Source: Cyclobacteriaceae bacterium YHN15 (GTDB lineage: Bacteria > Bacteroidota > Bacteroidia > Cytophagales > Cyclobacteriaceae). From it: a stretch of 64,000 nt of DNA. The position numbers and the translations under genes are program-made. The notes below the pieces were generated by a model that saw only the letters and a list, made by a program, of their open reading frames with translations, was not told the DNA's origin and made no database searches. The DNA is taken from NCBI GenBank assembly GCA_003797895.1, contig RKQB01000006.1, positions 1 to 64,000 of the forward strand, written 5' to 3'. How positions within the stretch are numbered: position 1 is the stretch's first letter; the number at the start of each line of letters is the position of its first letter. This document shows positions 34,831-44,432 of this stretch, piece after piece.

Positions 34831-35793
34831 TTATAGCTGCTTTAGTGTATTAATCAAGGGTTTGCCCAATTCGGGGATGGAAATTTCAAATCTATCCCCA
34901 TTTTGGACTTGAATGCCATCTGCAAAGCTAGCCACCGAAGTCCCAAAGTAATGTACATGTACATCCCCCGGTTGTCTGAACATTTCATATTTGAAATGGT
35001 GATGCTCCAGGTTGGCAATATTATGGCTCATATGTGCATTTCCGGTAAGAAACTCTTTCTCCCATAGCGCCTTATCCCCTCTGATGATACGACTTAATCC
35101 TACCAAGTGGTCAGGTAGCTCACTGATCAATATTTCAGGGCCATAGGCACTTGCCCTTAGCTTGGAATGTGCCAGGTAGAGGTAGTTGATTTTTTCCATT
35201 TTATGGTCTGAAAACTCGTTTCCTATAGCAAATCCAACCCTAAAAGGGACTCCTCCCGGATCTATCACATACAGGCCTGCTAATTCCGGTTCCTCTCCCG
35301 CATCAAGTGCAAAAGAAGGGGAAACCAAATCATGACCTGTTGGAACTACAGAAAGTCCATTTCCCTTATAAAACCATTCTGGCTGTACTCCTGGCTCCCC
35401 ATTTAACATTTTCCCTTTTTTCAGTCCCATTTGGAACATTTTCATGGAATCTGAGAGCTCATTAGGATCGCTAATTTTTAGTTTTTGATGCATCTCATCA
35501 CGGGAAGCCGCCGAACCTAGATGGGTCAGACCTGTCCCTGTGATCCAAGAACGGTAAGGATCAGGATGCTCAAGAGGCAATAATACTTGCTTGTTTTCTA
35601 AAAGTGGCTGGTAACTTACTGTTTCATCCCCCGCCAACATTTCCACAAGTTCTTTGAGATTTTTACCTGTTTTAAACACCATTTGGGTCAATGCATAGGT
35701 GCTTTTAACCTCATTCAAAAGTCGTAAATTTTCATCTTCTACCAATCCCACATGGGTGGAGCTATCTTTATTTTTAAACTGTACAATTCTCAT
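34831..35793 (-). CDS. AraD1/FAH-family protein
   Basis: 320 residues of the fumarylacetoacetase fold. Recognisable pieces are VGLVEDENLRLLNEV, SWITGTGLTHLGSA, WFYKGNGLSVVPTG, EEPELAGLYVIDPGG, GFAIGNEFSDH and VHYFGTSVASF. The EPE-type metal ligands (EEPELA) are retained. This subgroup (AraD1/GguC) is linked to sugar-acid catabolism, such as 2-keto-3-deoxy-arabonate dehydration. No other pentose genes lie close, though the GH29 fucosidase diverges from it. Cytoplasmic. Confidence 0.82.
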   Translation of the reverse strand: MRIVQFKNKDSSTHVGLVEDENLRLLNEVKSTYALTQMVFKTGKNLKELVEMLAGDETVSYQPLLENKQVLLPLEHPDPYRSWITGTGLTHLGSAASRDEMHQKLKISDPNELSDSMKMFQMGLKKGKMLNGEPGVQPEWFYKGNGLSVVPTGHDLVSPSFALDAGEEPELAGLYVIDPGGVPFRVGFAIGNEFSDHKMEKINYLYLAHSKLRASAYGPEILISELPDHLVGLSRIIRGDKALWEKEFLTGNAHMSHNIANLEHHHFKYEMFRQPGDVHVHYFGTSVASFADGIQVQNGDRFEISIPELGKPLINTLKQL

Positions 35794-36120
35794 GATGGAG
35801 TAGATATGAAGTGGAAATTACTGCTAAAAGTTAGCATAGGAAGACTAGAAAGACAAGAAAAGCTCCAAAAGACAAGTAAAACGCTAGATCCCTTGGTCTA
35901 TTTTGTCTATTAAAATAGAGTGGAAATGCCTAGGCCTTTTAATTGGAAAAATCATCCTTCCTTTTTGTAATATATACTTTCTGATTTTTCTTTCAACACC
36001 TGATTGGTTAGTTCTCTTTTAACCAAAAACCTCTTAATTTTTAATCATTCAAATTTCAATATTTTATTTAGATTTATCTTTTATTGAAAATGATTAAAAT
36101 ACCTGAGTAATCACATCATC
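35794..36120. other. Divergent intergenic gap with AGACAAG words
   Basis: No gene is seen in 327 bp. The left third holds AAGACTAG, AAGACAAG and AAGACAAG (35841-35876), then GGTCTATTTTGTCTATT (35895-35911), its inverted form, giving an imperfect word-repeat hairpin like others here. The rest is AT-rich and must hold the two divergent promoters; none stands out. Confidence 0.5.
35839..35917. repeat. AGACAAG word inverted repeat
   Basis: Three AGAC(A/T)AG words (from 35842, 35851 and 35870) face two inverted TCTATT words. The arms are short and imperfect; it is listed because the layout recurs with other words elsewhere in the window. Confidence 0.45.
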
Positions 36121-38178
36121 ATGAAGAAATACATTTTCCTTTTTTCTGTAGCTTGGTCCTGTCAGGCCCCTGAAGTGTCTCCTCCTGAGCCAGTATACCC
36201 TATCCCTTCGGAGCACCAATTGGCATGGCATGACCTGGAATATTATGGCTTTGTACATTTCAACATGAATACTTTTTCTGATATGGAATGGGGGATGGGT
36301 GATGAAAATCCTGCTGATTTCAACCCCACAGAGTTGGATGCACACCAATGGGCCAAAGTGGCCAAGGAAGCAGGAATGAAAGGCATCATCATCACCGCAA
36401 AACACCATGATGGTTTTTGTCTTTGGCCTTCGGCTTATACCGAGCATTCCGTGAAGAATTCTCCTTGGAGGAATGGAAAGGGGGACCTGATTCAGGAATT
36501 AAGAGAAGCCTGTGATGAATTTGGATTGGAAATGGGGATCTATTACTCTCCTTGGGACAGGAACCATGCAGCATATGGCACGCCCGAATACATTACTTAT
36601 ATGCGCAATCAATTGACTGAATTGCTGAGCAATTACGGGGATATATTCGAAGTATGGTTTGATGGTGCCAATGGAGGTACAGGCTATTATGGCGGAGCCA
36701 ATGAAAACCGCTTTGTGGATAAGTTGACTTATTATGACTGGCCCAACACCTATGCCTTAGTTAGGGAATTGCAGCCCGGTGCGGTAATGTTCAGTGATGG
36801 CGGTCCGGATGTGCGCTGGGTAGGCAATGAAGAAGGCATTGCTTATGAAACAACTTGGTCCAATCTGATACGGGATTCAGTGTATGCTGGGATGCCGGAG
36901 TATCCGGAGAAATATGCCAGTGGTCAGGAAGATGGGACTCATTGGGTACCTGCTGAAGCAGATGTTTCTATAAGGCCGGGATGGTATTACCATGAATATG
37001 AAGACCACAAGGTCAAGACACTCCCCCAATTGCTGGATATTTATTACAACAGCATTGGAAGGAATGCCGCTTTACTGATCAATTTCCCTGTGGATAGAAG
37101 AGGACTGATCCACGAAAAAGACGTAGAGCAGATCATGAAGTTATCCACAAAAATCAAAGAGGATTTTGCAGTAGATCTGGCACAAAGGGCCAAGTTAAGC
37201 GCCTCAAATGAAAGAGGAAGGGGCTTTGAGATCAAACAGGTACTCAATGATGATAAAAACAAATATTGGGCAGCAGAAGATGGGGTTATCCACAATGAAA
37301 TCTTGATCCAATTCCCAAAAAATCAAAGCATTAACAGGTTTTTGGTGCAAGAGCATATCGCTTTGGGTCAAAGGGTAAAAGCATTTACTTTGGAAGCCAA
37401 AACTGCAGCGGGTTGGGAACTTATCCACAGTGGCACAACGATTGGTGCGAAACGAATCCTGAGATTTGAGGATGTGGAGACGGATGCCCTAAAGTTTACC
37501 ATCACAGATGCGAAAGCCAGTCCTACACTCTCCAGGATTGGAGTGTATCATGCCCCGCAACTTTTGATTGAGCCTATAGTGAAAAGAAATAAATCCGGTG
37601 CGGTGACTTTACATGTTCCCGGAAGCAATGTGGATATCTATTACACATTGGATGGCAGCCAACCCAGTACCAACAGCCAAAAATTTGAAGGCCCAATTAT
37701 AGTAAATCAGGCAGTAACAATAAAGACCATCAGCCGTGACGCCACTTCGGGTAAAGAAAGTGAAGTTTTGGTACTGGATCTGGACATAGCCAAAGCAAAA
37801 TGGAAAGTTATCCACAACGATTCCAATGCTGAAAAAGCTATTGATGAGGATCCCAATACCTTTTGGCAGAGCACTGCGGATGAGTTGACCGTAGATTTGG
37901 GTGAGTTGATTACCTTATATGGATTCACTTATCTCCCACCACAGAACAGGTTTATGCGGGGAATAATCAACCGGTATGTTTTCCAAAGCAGCATGGATGG
38001 TAGAAATTGGACAGACAGAGCACTGGGCGAGTTTTCAAATATTTACAACAATCCGATAGAGCAGATAGTAAGATTTGATGGGATGGAGGCCAGATATATC
38101 CGGCTGAAAGCTTTGGGAACAACGGATGAATTGAAGGCTTCCTTTGCCGAACTCGGTGTGATTACCAGGGATAATTAA
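36121..38178 (+). CDS. GH29 alpha-L-fucosidase, lipoprotein
   Basis: 685 residues. The lipobox gives Cys14 (SVAWSCQAPE), so it is membrane-anchored on the periplasmic or outer side. The GH29 domain (about 25-340) has ITAKHHDGFCLWPS and the nucleophile Asp181 in EVWFDGANG. It is followed by LSASNERG and related beta-sandwich sequence (discoidin-like), then a chitobiase-type C-terminal domain (GSNVDIYYTLDGSQPS, at about 500-560), then an F5/8 type C-like CBM32 (about 580-685, NAEKAIDEDPNTFWQS). Likely removes alpha-L-fucose from glycans. No SusCD pair is nearby. Confidence 0.92.
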   Translation: MKKYIFLFSVAWSCQAPEVSPPEPVYPIPSEHQLAWHDLEYYGFVHFNMNTFSDMEWGMGDENPADFNPTELDAHQWAKVAKEAGMKGIIITAKHHDGFCLWPSAYTEHSVKNSPWRNGKGDLIQELREACDEFGLEMGIYYSPWDRNHAAYGTPEYITYMRNQLTELLSNYGDIFEVWFDGANGGTGYYGGANENRFVDKLTYYDWPNTYALVRELQPGAVMFSDGGPDVRWVGNEEGIAYETTWSNLIRDSVYAGMPEYPEKYASGQEDGTHWVPAEADVSIRPGWYYHEYEDHKVKTLPQLLDIYYNSIGRNAALLINFPVDRRGLIHEKDVEQIMKLSTKIKEDFAVDLAQRAKLSASNERGRGFEIKQVLNDDKNKYWAAEDGVIHNEILIQFPKNQSINRFLVQEHIALGQRVKAFTLEAKTAAGWELIHSGTTIGAKRILRFEDVETDALKFTITDAKASPTLSRIGVYHAPQLLIEPIVKRNKSGAVTLHVPGSNVDIYYTLDGSQPSTNSQKFEGPIIVNQAVTIKTISRDATSGKESEVLVLDLDIAKAKWKVIHNDSNAEKAIDEDPNTFWQSTADELTVDLGELITLYGFTYLPPQNRFMRGIINRYVFQSSMDGRNWTDRALGEFSNIYNNPIEQIVRFDGMEARYIRLKALGTTDELKASFAELGVITRDN

Positions 38179-38486
38179 TTAACCACAGATAAATAGGATG
38201 AACGCGGATGATGGATAAAAAATGGATGAACTATCCACAGATTAACGCCGATTAACACTGTTATTGGGATTATAAATTACAGATGAATGCTGACAAAGGT
38301 TTTAACCGCGGTTGAGTGCGGATGACTATTGATAATGGATAAAAAATGGATGAATTAACCGCAGATTAACGCCGATGAACACTGATGATGGGGATAAATA
38401 ATTATTGAACTGACCACAGTTGGATGCAGACGAAAAGAATGAATTTAACCCCAGATCAATACTGATGAACACTGAATTATATTGGG
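38179..38486. repeat. Left array of ACCACAGAT repeats (about 6 copies)
   Basis: Degenerate copies of about 40 bp begin near 38179, 38233, 38302, 38355, 38411 and 38444. The core is TTAACC(A/G)CAGAT, followed by AACGC(G/C)GATGAACACTGATGATGG. They read toward the GxxExxY gene. The array starts right after the fucosidase stop and runs through a 430-bp gap with no other gene. Spacing is irregular (about 33-69 bp), unlike CRISPR. Confidence 0.85.
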
Positions 38487-38608
38487 CAGAGAAGGGGAAT
38501 ACTTTTTTGATAAAACAACCACATGTAAACAAAGGTAAAATATCCTTTAGTTTTGGCTTTCGTGTTTGATATTGGTTGAATTTGGAAAAGATCTGAGCTG
38601 ATTGGTTT

Positions 38609-38983
38609 TCAAACATTATTGATTACTCTTTTAATCTGAACTTTAGGAGATCCAAAGTTGATTAAAAGTGCTATTGAGTTTCTTGTGCCCTTTAAGTAGT
38701 TTAAAACTTGAGCCAAATGAATATCATCTAGGGCTTTTACGGTCTTCAATTCTACAATGATAGTTTTTTCCACATATAGATCGGCAAAATATTCTCCCAC
38801 GATTTCTCCTTTATAATACACATGAATAGGATATTGCTGATTGACAAGAAAACCACTTTTTCTTAGTTCTATAGCCAGTGCATTTTCATAAACCTTTTCC
38901 AGAAAACCAGCGCCCAACGTATTGGAAACCTTAAAGGCTTTCCCGATTATTTCTTCTGTTATCCAATTATTGCTCAATGCCAT
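38609..38983 (-). CDS. GxxExxY protein, PD-(D/E)XK-like
   Basis: 124 residues. The name-giving motif GFLEKVY (26-32) is present, then GEYFADLYVEKTIIVELKT with Asp68 and Glu78-x-Lys80, the PD-(D/E)XK nuclease pattern (Pfam PDDEXK_3). The family is widespread, often in several copies per genome, and poorly understood. The length matches the usual 120-135 residues, so the gene looks intact. It lies between two opposed arrays of ACCACAGAT repeats, making an inverted-repeat-bounded unit of about 1.1 kb. I infer that gene and repeats belong to one element. Confidence 0.9.
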   Translation of the reverse strand: MALSNNWITEEIIGKAFKVSNTLGAGFLEKVYENALAIELRKSGFLVNQQYPIHVYYKGEIVGEYFADLYVEKTIIVELKTVKALDDIHLAQVLNYLKGTRNSIALLINFGSPKVQIKRVINNV

Positions 38984-39080
38984 AACAATTCATTTTGCAA
39001 AAATTAGCAATTATTGAGAAAATGGATTCTATTCTATCCGTTTAAATAATCGATTATTTTAACCTTTTGAACAAGCAACC

Positions 39081-39322
39081 ATCATCAGTGTCCATCCTAT
39101 TAATCTGTGGTTAAAACTTCATTTGGATGCTTCAAATCCAATCTGTGATTTAATCATTAAAAAATTGTTTTCAACTTGGTGCATCCATCAGTGTTTATCT
39201 ATATTCATCTGCGGTTAAAATTTGATTTAGATTTTTCAACTTTATCATTTTAATTATTCCTGGTTTTGATCCAATAATCAAAAAAATCCACGTTTATCCC
39301 ATTCATCTGTGGATAAATAAAT
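39081..39322. repeat. Right, inverted array of ACCACAGAT repeats (3-4 copies)
   Basis: Copies at 39081-39116, a weaker one near 39127-39155, 39183-39220 and 39287-39322 are reverse complements of the left-array units (ATCAGTGT..ATCTGTGGTTAAAA). Around them the 410-bp gap 38984-39393 holds no gene I can support. Confidence 0.85.
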
Positions 39323-39393
39323 GAGTGGTTTGAAAAATCCCTAAATCGTTTTACCTTATTGCTCAATTCAAATTAATCCCTAATAACCGACCC

Positions 39394-39948
39394 ATGAAAA
39401 GAAGAGATGCCCTACGGAGTCTTGCCCTCATTACAGGCGGACTGGTACTGGTTCCTTCCTGCGACTTCTCAAAGGAAGATATACTCAGTGCCTACCAAAA
39501 TCTCAATATCACCCCTTCCCTTAAACAATTACTGGCAGATATAGCAGATACTATCATCCCTGCCGGCAATATAAAAGGCGCAGCAGATATTGAAGTACAG
39601 GATTTTATCCTGGTCATGGTCAATGACTGTATGGATGAAGAAGGACAAAAAACCTTTATGAACGGACTAAACAGTTTTGAAGATTTTAGCAAAAAAACAG
39701 CTGGTTCATCTTTTGGCAAATTGGATCAAAAACAAAAAGAATCCCTCATCCTCTCCGGGTTATCCTCCGAAGATGAAAGCCAAAAGGAGATCAGAGATTT
39801 TCTTAGAACGACCAAGCGGTTCACTACCCAAGGGTTTATGATGTCTGAATACATTCAAACCCAAGTGAAACCCTATTCCTTGATTCCCGGTGAATACAAA
39901 GGAGACGTTCTGATTGCTGACCTTAAACCTGTAAGAATCAATGGCTAA
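39394..39948 (+). CDS. Gluconate 2-dehydrogenase subunit 3-like protein
   Basis: 184 residues. MKRRDALRSLALITGGLVLVPSC has a Tat motif and a lipobox (Cys23). The body (LADIADTIIPAGNIKGAADIEVQDFILVMVNDCM) is typical of the small subunit of membrane-bound FAD sugar dehydrogenases. It overlaps the next gene by 8 bp and would carry the FAD subunit out of the cell by the Tat route in complex. Related small subunits occur in glucoside 3-dehydrogenases. Confidence 0.88.
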   Translation: MKRRDALRSLALITGGLVLVPSCDFSKEDILSAYQNLNITPSLKQLLADIADTIIPAGNIKGAADIEVQDFILVMVNDCMDEEGQKTFMNGLNSFEDFSKKTAGSSFGKLDQKQKESLILSGLSSEDESQKEIRDFLRTTKRFTTQGFMMSEYIQTQVKPYSLIPGEYKGDVLIADLKPVRING

Positions 39949-41647
39949 CCTGAATATAGACGCAGTAAAAGAAAGAACTTTCCAGGCCATCGTCATCGGG
40001 TCTGGACTAAGTGGAAGCTGGGCGGCAAAAGAACTTTGTGAGCATGGAGTCAAAACCTTGGTGATAGAAAGGGGCCGTGATGTAAAGCATATCAAGGATT
40101 ATCCAACTACCAATATGCTTCCCTATGAATTCGAACACAGAGGACAGATTCCTCAGGAGATTCAAAAAGAAAATCCAGTGGTCAGCCGATGTTATGCTTT
40201 CCGTGAAGATGCGGCCCACTTTTTTGTAAAGGACAAAGAGCATCCCTATGTACAGGAAAAACCATTTGATTGGATCAGGGGATATCAGGTGGGTGGAAAG
40301 TCCCTTTTATGGGCCAGACAGGTGCAAAGATGGTCTGATTTTGACTTTGAAGGCCCTGCCAGAGACGGTTTTGCTGTGGATTGGCCCATCAGGTACAAGG
40401 ATATTGCTCCATGGTACAGCCATGTGGAAAAATTTGCAGGAGTTTCAGGAAACAAAGATGGGTTACCAAATTTACCGGATGGAGAATTTCTGCCCGGTTA
40501 TCCATTGAACGTCGTGGAAAAGTATTTTCAGGATCAACTAAAGCAACACTATGGAGATACGCGTCATATGATTTTGGCCCGTTGTGCCCATATCAATGGA
40601 AACTTTGATTATTATGCCCAACAGGGCAGGGCAAAATGCCAAAGCAGAAACCTATGTCAAAGAGGTTGCCCGTTTGGAGGCTACTTCTCCGCCAATTCTT
40701 CCACCATACCTTGGGCAGAAAAAACAGGCAATATGACCATGCGGACTGATGCTGTGGTCCATTCCATTATTTATGATGAGGAAAAAGGAAAGGCCACAGG
40801 TGTCAGGATTGTGGATGCCCATACCAAGGAAATGGAAGAGTATTTTGCAGATGTGATTTTCGTAAATGCTGCTGCTCTCAATACGAATTTGATCTTGCTA
40901 AACTCAACCTCCAACCGCTTCCCCAACGGATTAGGAAATGATAATGGCCTATTGGGAAAATATGTGGCTTTTCACAATTATAGGGCCGGTATTTCAGCCG
41001 AGTATGAAGGACATTTGGAATATACCACACAAGGAGGCAGACCTACCTCGGGGTATTTCCCAAGATTCAGAAATGTTTTAAAGCAGGAAACAGATTTCCT
41101 TAGGGGATATGCGGCAGGTTTCTCGGCCAATAGAGGAAGTTATTCCGATCAAAGTGGCATAGGCATGGAATTGAAGGAAAGTTTATTGAACCCGGATAAA
41201 TACGGACCATGGAGAGTGGGTTCTCATATGATGGGTGAAACCATTCCTAAAGAAAGCAATTATGTGGCTTTGGATCCAAACCAGAAAGATGACTGGGGAA
41301 TGCCCTTGCTGAGAATCAACGTGGATTACGATGATAATGATGAGAAAATGGTGAAAGACTATCTCGAACAGATGACGGAGATGTTTGAAAAAGCCGGATT
41401 CACCAATATTCAAACCAGAGACGACCACCGGGCTCCTGGCCTCGATATCCACGAAATGGGTGGGGTAAGAATGGGAAAGGATTCTAAAACTTCCCTGCTG
41501 AATGGCAATCACCAATTGCATGCGGTACCCAATGTATATGTCACAGATGGCGCCTCCATGACCTCCACTGCTACACAAAACCCTTCATTGACTTATATGG
41601 CCTTTGCGGCAAGGGCGGCGCACCATGCGATGAAGACCTTAGGGTAA
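39941..41647 (+). CDS. GMC-family FAD oxidoreductase, probable glycoside 3-dehydrogenase
   Basis: 568 residues. FAD dinucleotide motif IVIGSGLSGSWAAKEL (Gly20-Ser26), a Cys-rich CAHINGNFDYYAQQGRAKCQSRNLCQRGCPFGGY stretch read in parts, and the C-terminal GGVRMGKDSKTS and NVYVTDGASMTSTATQNPSLTYMAFAARA (FAD and substrate His/Asn region). No own signal peptide, so it should be exported with subunit 3. GMC plus subunit-3 pairs oxidise C3 or C2 of sugars. DUF1080 and epimerase-like genes lie about 7-12 kb downstream and support a 3-keto-glycoside route. Confidence 0.88.
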   Translation: MANLNIDAVKERTFQAIVIGSGLSGSWAAKELCEHGVKTLVIERGRDVKHIKDYPTTNMLPYEFEHRGQIPQEIQKENPVVSRCYAFREDAAHFFVKDKEHPYVQEKPFDWIRGYQVGGKSLLWARQVQRWSDFDFEGPARDGFAVDWPIRYKDIAPWYSHVEKFAGVSGNKDGLPNLPDGEFLPGYPLNVVEKYFQDQLKQHYGDTRHMILARCAHINGNFDYYAQQGRAKCQSRNLCQRGCPFGGYFSANSSTIPWAEKTGNMTMRTDAVVHSIIYDEEKGKATGVRIVDAHTKEMEEYFADVIFVNAAALNTNLILLNSTSNRFPNGLGNDNGLLGKYVAFHNYRAGISAEYEGHLEYTTQGGRPTSGYFPRFRNVLKQETDFLRGYAAGFSANRGSYSDQSGIGMELKESLLNPDKYGPWRVGSHMMGETIPKESNYVALDPNQKDDWGMPLLRINVDYDDNDEKMVKDYLEQMTEMFEKAGFTNIQTRDDHRAPGLDIHEMGGVRMGKDSKTSLLNGNHQLHAVPNVYVTDGASMTSTATQNPSLTYMAFAARAAHHAMKTLG

Positions 41648-41668
41648 AACCACCTCAAATAACATCAG

Positions 41669-41703
41669 GCCTGATAGTGGAAATTCACTGTCAGGCTTTT
41701 TTT
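41669..41703 (+). terminator. Rho-independent terminator after GMC gene
   Basis: GCCTGATAGTG (41669-41679) pairs with CACTGTCAGGC (41686-41696, one mismatch) and is followed by seven T on the plus strand. Confidence 0.85.
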
Positions 41704-41921
41704 GAATTATCTTTTATTAAACCCTCCCTTGACATCTGAATCCAGATTCATTCTTTAACTTCCTGTTTTCGTTCAAATACTTTTTTTGCTATTTTAATCA
41801 AATACAAAGGTTTCTAAAAAACGAAAGGTGATTGCTTAAATTAAACAAAGATTATGCGCTTCTTGAGTAACTAATATTGTCTTTATTTCGTAAGTTTATT
41901 TAAATTAAAAATTACCTGCTT

Positions 41922-44432
41922 ATGAACTTTTCCATATCATCCCTCGCAACGTGGATTTTTATTATTTTTTTTATAACTCCTTCCTTTGGGCAGGAAAACA
42001 TAGACAAAATTATCGAAAGTATTGAAAAATATAACCAAGCCTATCCTTATGAAAAGGTTTACCTTCATACTGACAAGCCACACTATATTTTAAACGATAC
42101 CATCTGGATCAAGGCCTATGGACTCATCGAAACAGGCAAGGATGATCTGGAAAAAACACCCTCAGTTCCACTTTATGTAGAATTAATCCAGGATAGGGTG
42201 GTGCCCTATGTTTCGAGAATCGTTTTGAAACTTGAAAACGGTTTGGGTCAAGGGGATATTGTCTTGCCCAGAGGGCTAAGGCCCGGTGTCTATACACTGA
42301 GAGCTTATACAGAATGGATGAAAAATTTTGGGGAGGAGGCATTTTTTGAAAAGAATATTTGGGTTGGAGAATTGGGTGATGGCTGGGAGTTTATCAATCA
42401 AAATCCGAAATTGAACCTATCCTTTTTTCCTGAGGGAGGGTATTTAGTAGAGGGAATTGAAAGTAAAGTCGGATTTAAGGCAACAAACGCCATAGGAAAA
42501 GGCGCCGATGTGTTGGGCTATATCCTCAACAGCAAAATGGATACAATTCTCAGATTTGAATCAGAGCACTTAGGGATGGGGGCTTTTAATTTCACTCCGG
42601 TTCCGAATGAAAGCTATGAAATCAGGGCAAAGTCTGCAGAACAAGGCTGGACCAGGTTTTCTTTTTCAGAGATCCAAAAAAGTGGTTATATCCTGAAAAT
42701 TGACCCGCTCTTTGGTAAAGCTGAATCCAAAGTTAGCATTATAAAACATCCAAGCGCAAAGCCCAAATCCCTTCATCTTATCGGCCAATCAAAAGGTAAG
42801 GTGGTTTTCAGAAAGGACCTGGATGCTGACAAACCTGAAAACAGTTTTATTTTGGATCAGGAGGATTTTTTTCCTGGGCTGGTAACCTTTACCTTGATGG
42901 ATGAGGAAACCCATCTTTTGGCAGAGCGATTGGTTTACTTTCTACCTTTCGCTCAAGCAAGCGGGAAATTCCGAACAGAAAAAACGGACTATTCTCCAAA
43001 AGAAATGGTGAGGATGGATATTGAAGTACTGGATGAGTTTGGGATGCCAATAGTAGGTGATTTTTCCGTATCAGTTACTGATGCTTATCAGGTAATGCAT
43101 CTGGAAAATTCACAGAATATTGTCTCTTACCTCCAACTCAGTTCGGAGCTGAAAGGAGAAATTGAGCAACCTTTCTACTATTTTAATCCAGAAAACCCGA
43201 ATGCTGAAAAATACCTGGACAATCTTTTGCTTACACAAGGGTGGAGAAGATTTTCCTGGGAAAATTTGGCCAAATTGAATGAATTGCCGACATACAACTT
43301 CGAATCAGGACTGACTTTAAACGGGCGTGTTTCGAAATTAAATAATAAACCGGTAGAAGAAGTCCATAAGCTTACCATGTTGGTCAACCATTGGTATGGG
43401 GATCCGCTTGTATATGAAGGAGAAACAGATAAATCAGGAAATTTCACCTTCTTGGGCATGGACTACCAGGATACCGTGGGCATTTTTTTACAGGCTTATA
43501 TAGAAAAAGAAAAAGCAAGCGGTAAAAAATCCGAAGTCAAAAGAAATGAAGTGGAAATTTTTGATCCGGAAATACCAAAACCCAAAATGGCCAGTTTGAT
43601 CGGATTACCTCAAGGAGATCAGTTTTTGGATTACGATGATTATATCGTGACGGTAAAAGAAGCAAGAAACCTGATGGAGCAATTTGTGCTAAACAAAGAA
43701 ATTGAATTGGGAGAAGTTACCGTCCGGGGAAGAAGGAGCGATCAAATACCCGATACCAGAACCATTCAATACAATGATAAGCCAGAGTTGAGCATGTTAG
43801 TGAATGAAGATTATCATGCCAGCTATCAAAATGTTTATCAATTAATCAGGGGAAGGTTCCCTGGGGTGAATGTATATGGAGATGTGTTTGACATGATGAA
43901 TCCACCTGCCATTCTCATGAGAGGAGGATTGATCTCAGGTCCGGCAAGTGGTAGGCCGGCAGTTGGTGGTGCAGCTATTTTTATTGATGGATCTCCGGCA
44001 ACACCTCAATTGGCTGCAACTATACCTGTAGCGGAAATAGAAAGGGTAGACATTTTGAGAAGTTTAGCAAAATCTGCTGTTTATGGATCCCAAGGTGCCG
44101 GTGGCGTAGTCAATATCCTGACAAAAAGAGGAAACCCAAATAGGGATTTTTCAGAAGTGGATATCCTTGGCAATGCTACATTAGTAACTCAAGGTTATGC
44201 GCCTATACGGGAATTTTATGTTCCTCCCATGGTACCTGATATCAGTGCTCCAATCGCAATTGATTTTAGGTCTACCCTATTCTGGCTTTCTTTTGTGGAA
44301 TCCGATTTGAGAGGAAAATTATATTTGGAGTTTCCGCTTTCAGAAGGGAGATCTGAAGTGAGAGTCACTTTGGAGGGTTTGTCCAGAAGAGGTGAGCCAG
44401 TGTATACCACCCATACTTTTAATGTAAAATAA
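41922..44432 (+). CDS. MG2-like protein with TonB plug domain and no barrel
   Basis: 836 residues with signal peptide (SSLATWIFIIFFITPSFGQ). Residues about 40-150 contain YEKVYLHTDKPHYILNDTIWIKAYG and GLRPGVYTLRAYTEWM, resembling alpha-2-macroglobulin MG domains. About 615-755 is a TonB plug: SYQNVYQLIRGRFPGVNVYG, PAILMRGG, IFIDGSPATPQ, VDILRSLAKSAVYGSQGAGGVVNILTKRG. After it only ~80 residues remain, far too short for a 22-strand barrel. It cannot itself be a receptor and may instead interact with TonB or a separate barrel. Its stop overlaps the next gene's start. Confidence 0.85.
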   Translation: MNFSISSLATWIFIIFFITPSFGQENIDKIIESIEKYNQAYPYEKVYLHTDKPHYILNDTIWIKAYGLIETGKDDLEKTPSVPLYVELIQDRVVPYVSRIVLKLENGLGQGDIVLPRGLRPGVYTLRAYTEWMKNFGEEAFFEKNIWVGELGDGWEFINQNPKLNLSFFPEGGYLVEGIESKVGFKATNAIGKGADVLGYILNSKMDTILRFESEHLGMGAFNFTPVPNESYEIRAKSAEQGWTRFSFSEIQKSGYILKIDPLFGKAESKVSIIKHPSAKPKSLHLIGQSKGKVVFRKDLDADKPENSFILDQEDFFPGLVTFTLMDEETHLLAERLVYFLPFAQASGKFRTEKTDYSPKEMVRMDIEVLDEFGMPIVGDFSVSVTDAYQVMHLENSQNIVSYLQLSSELKGEIEQPFYYFNPENPNAEKYLDNLLLTQGWRRFSWENLAKLNELPTYNFESGLTLNGRVSKLNNKPVEEVHKLTMLVNHWYGDPLVYEGETDKSGNFTFLGMDYQDTVGIFLQAYIEKEKASGKKSEVKRNEVEIFDPEIPKPKMASLIGLPQGDQFLDYDDYIVTVKEARNLMEQFVLNKEIELGEVTVRGRRSDQIPDTRTIQYNDKPELSMLVNEDYHASYQNVYQLIRGRFPGVNVYGDVFDMMNPPAILMRGGLISGPASGRPAVGGAAIFIDGSPATPQLAATIPVAEIERVDILRSLAKSAVYGSQGAGGVVNILTKRGNPNRDFSEVDILGNATLVTQGYAPIREFYVPPMVPDISAPIAIDFRSTLFWLSFVESDLRGKLYLEFPLSEGRSEVRVTLEGLSRRGEPVYTTHTFNVK

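Noticed and set aside
38179..39322. Repeats considered as a CRISPR array
   Set aside because: Units are degenerate, irregularly spaced, face each other on two sides of a gene, and no cas genes are present.
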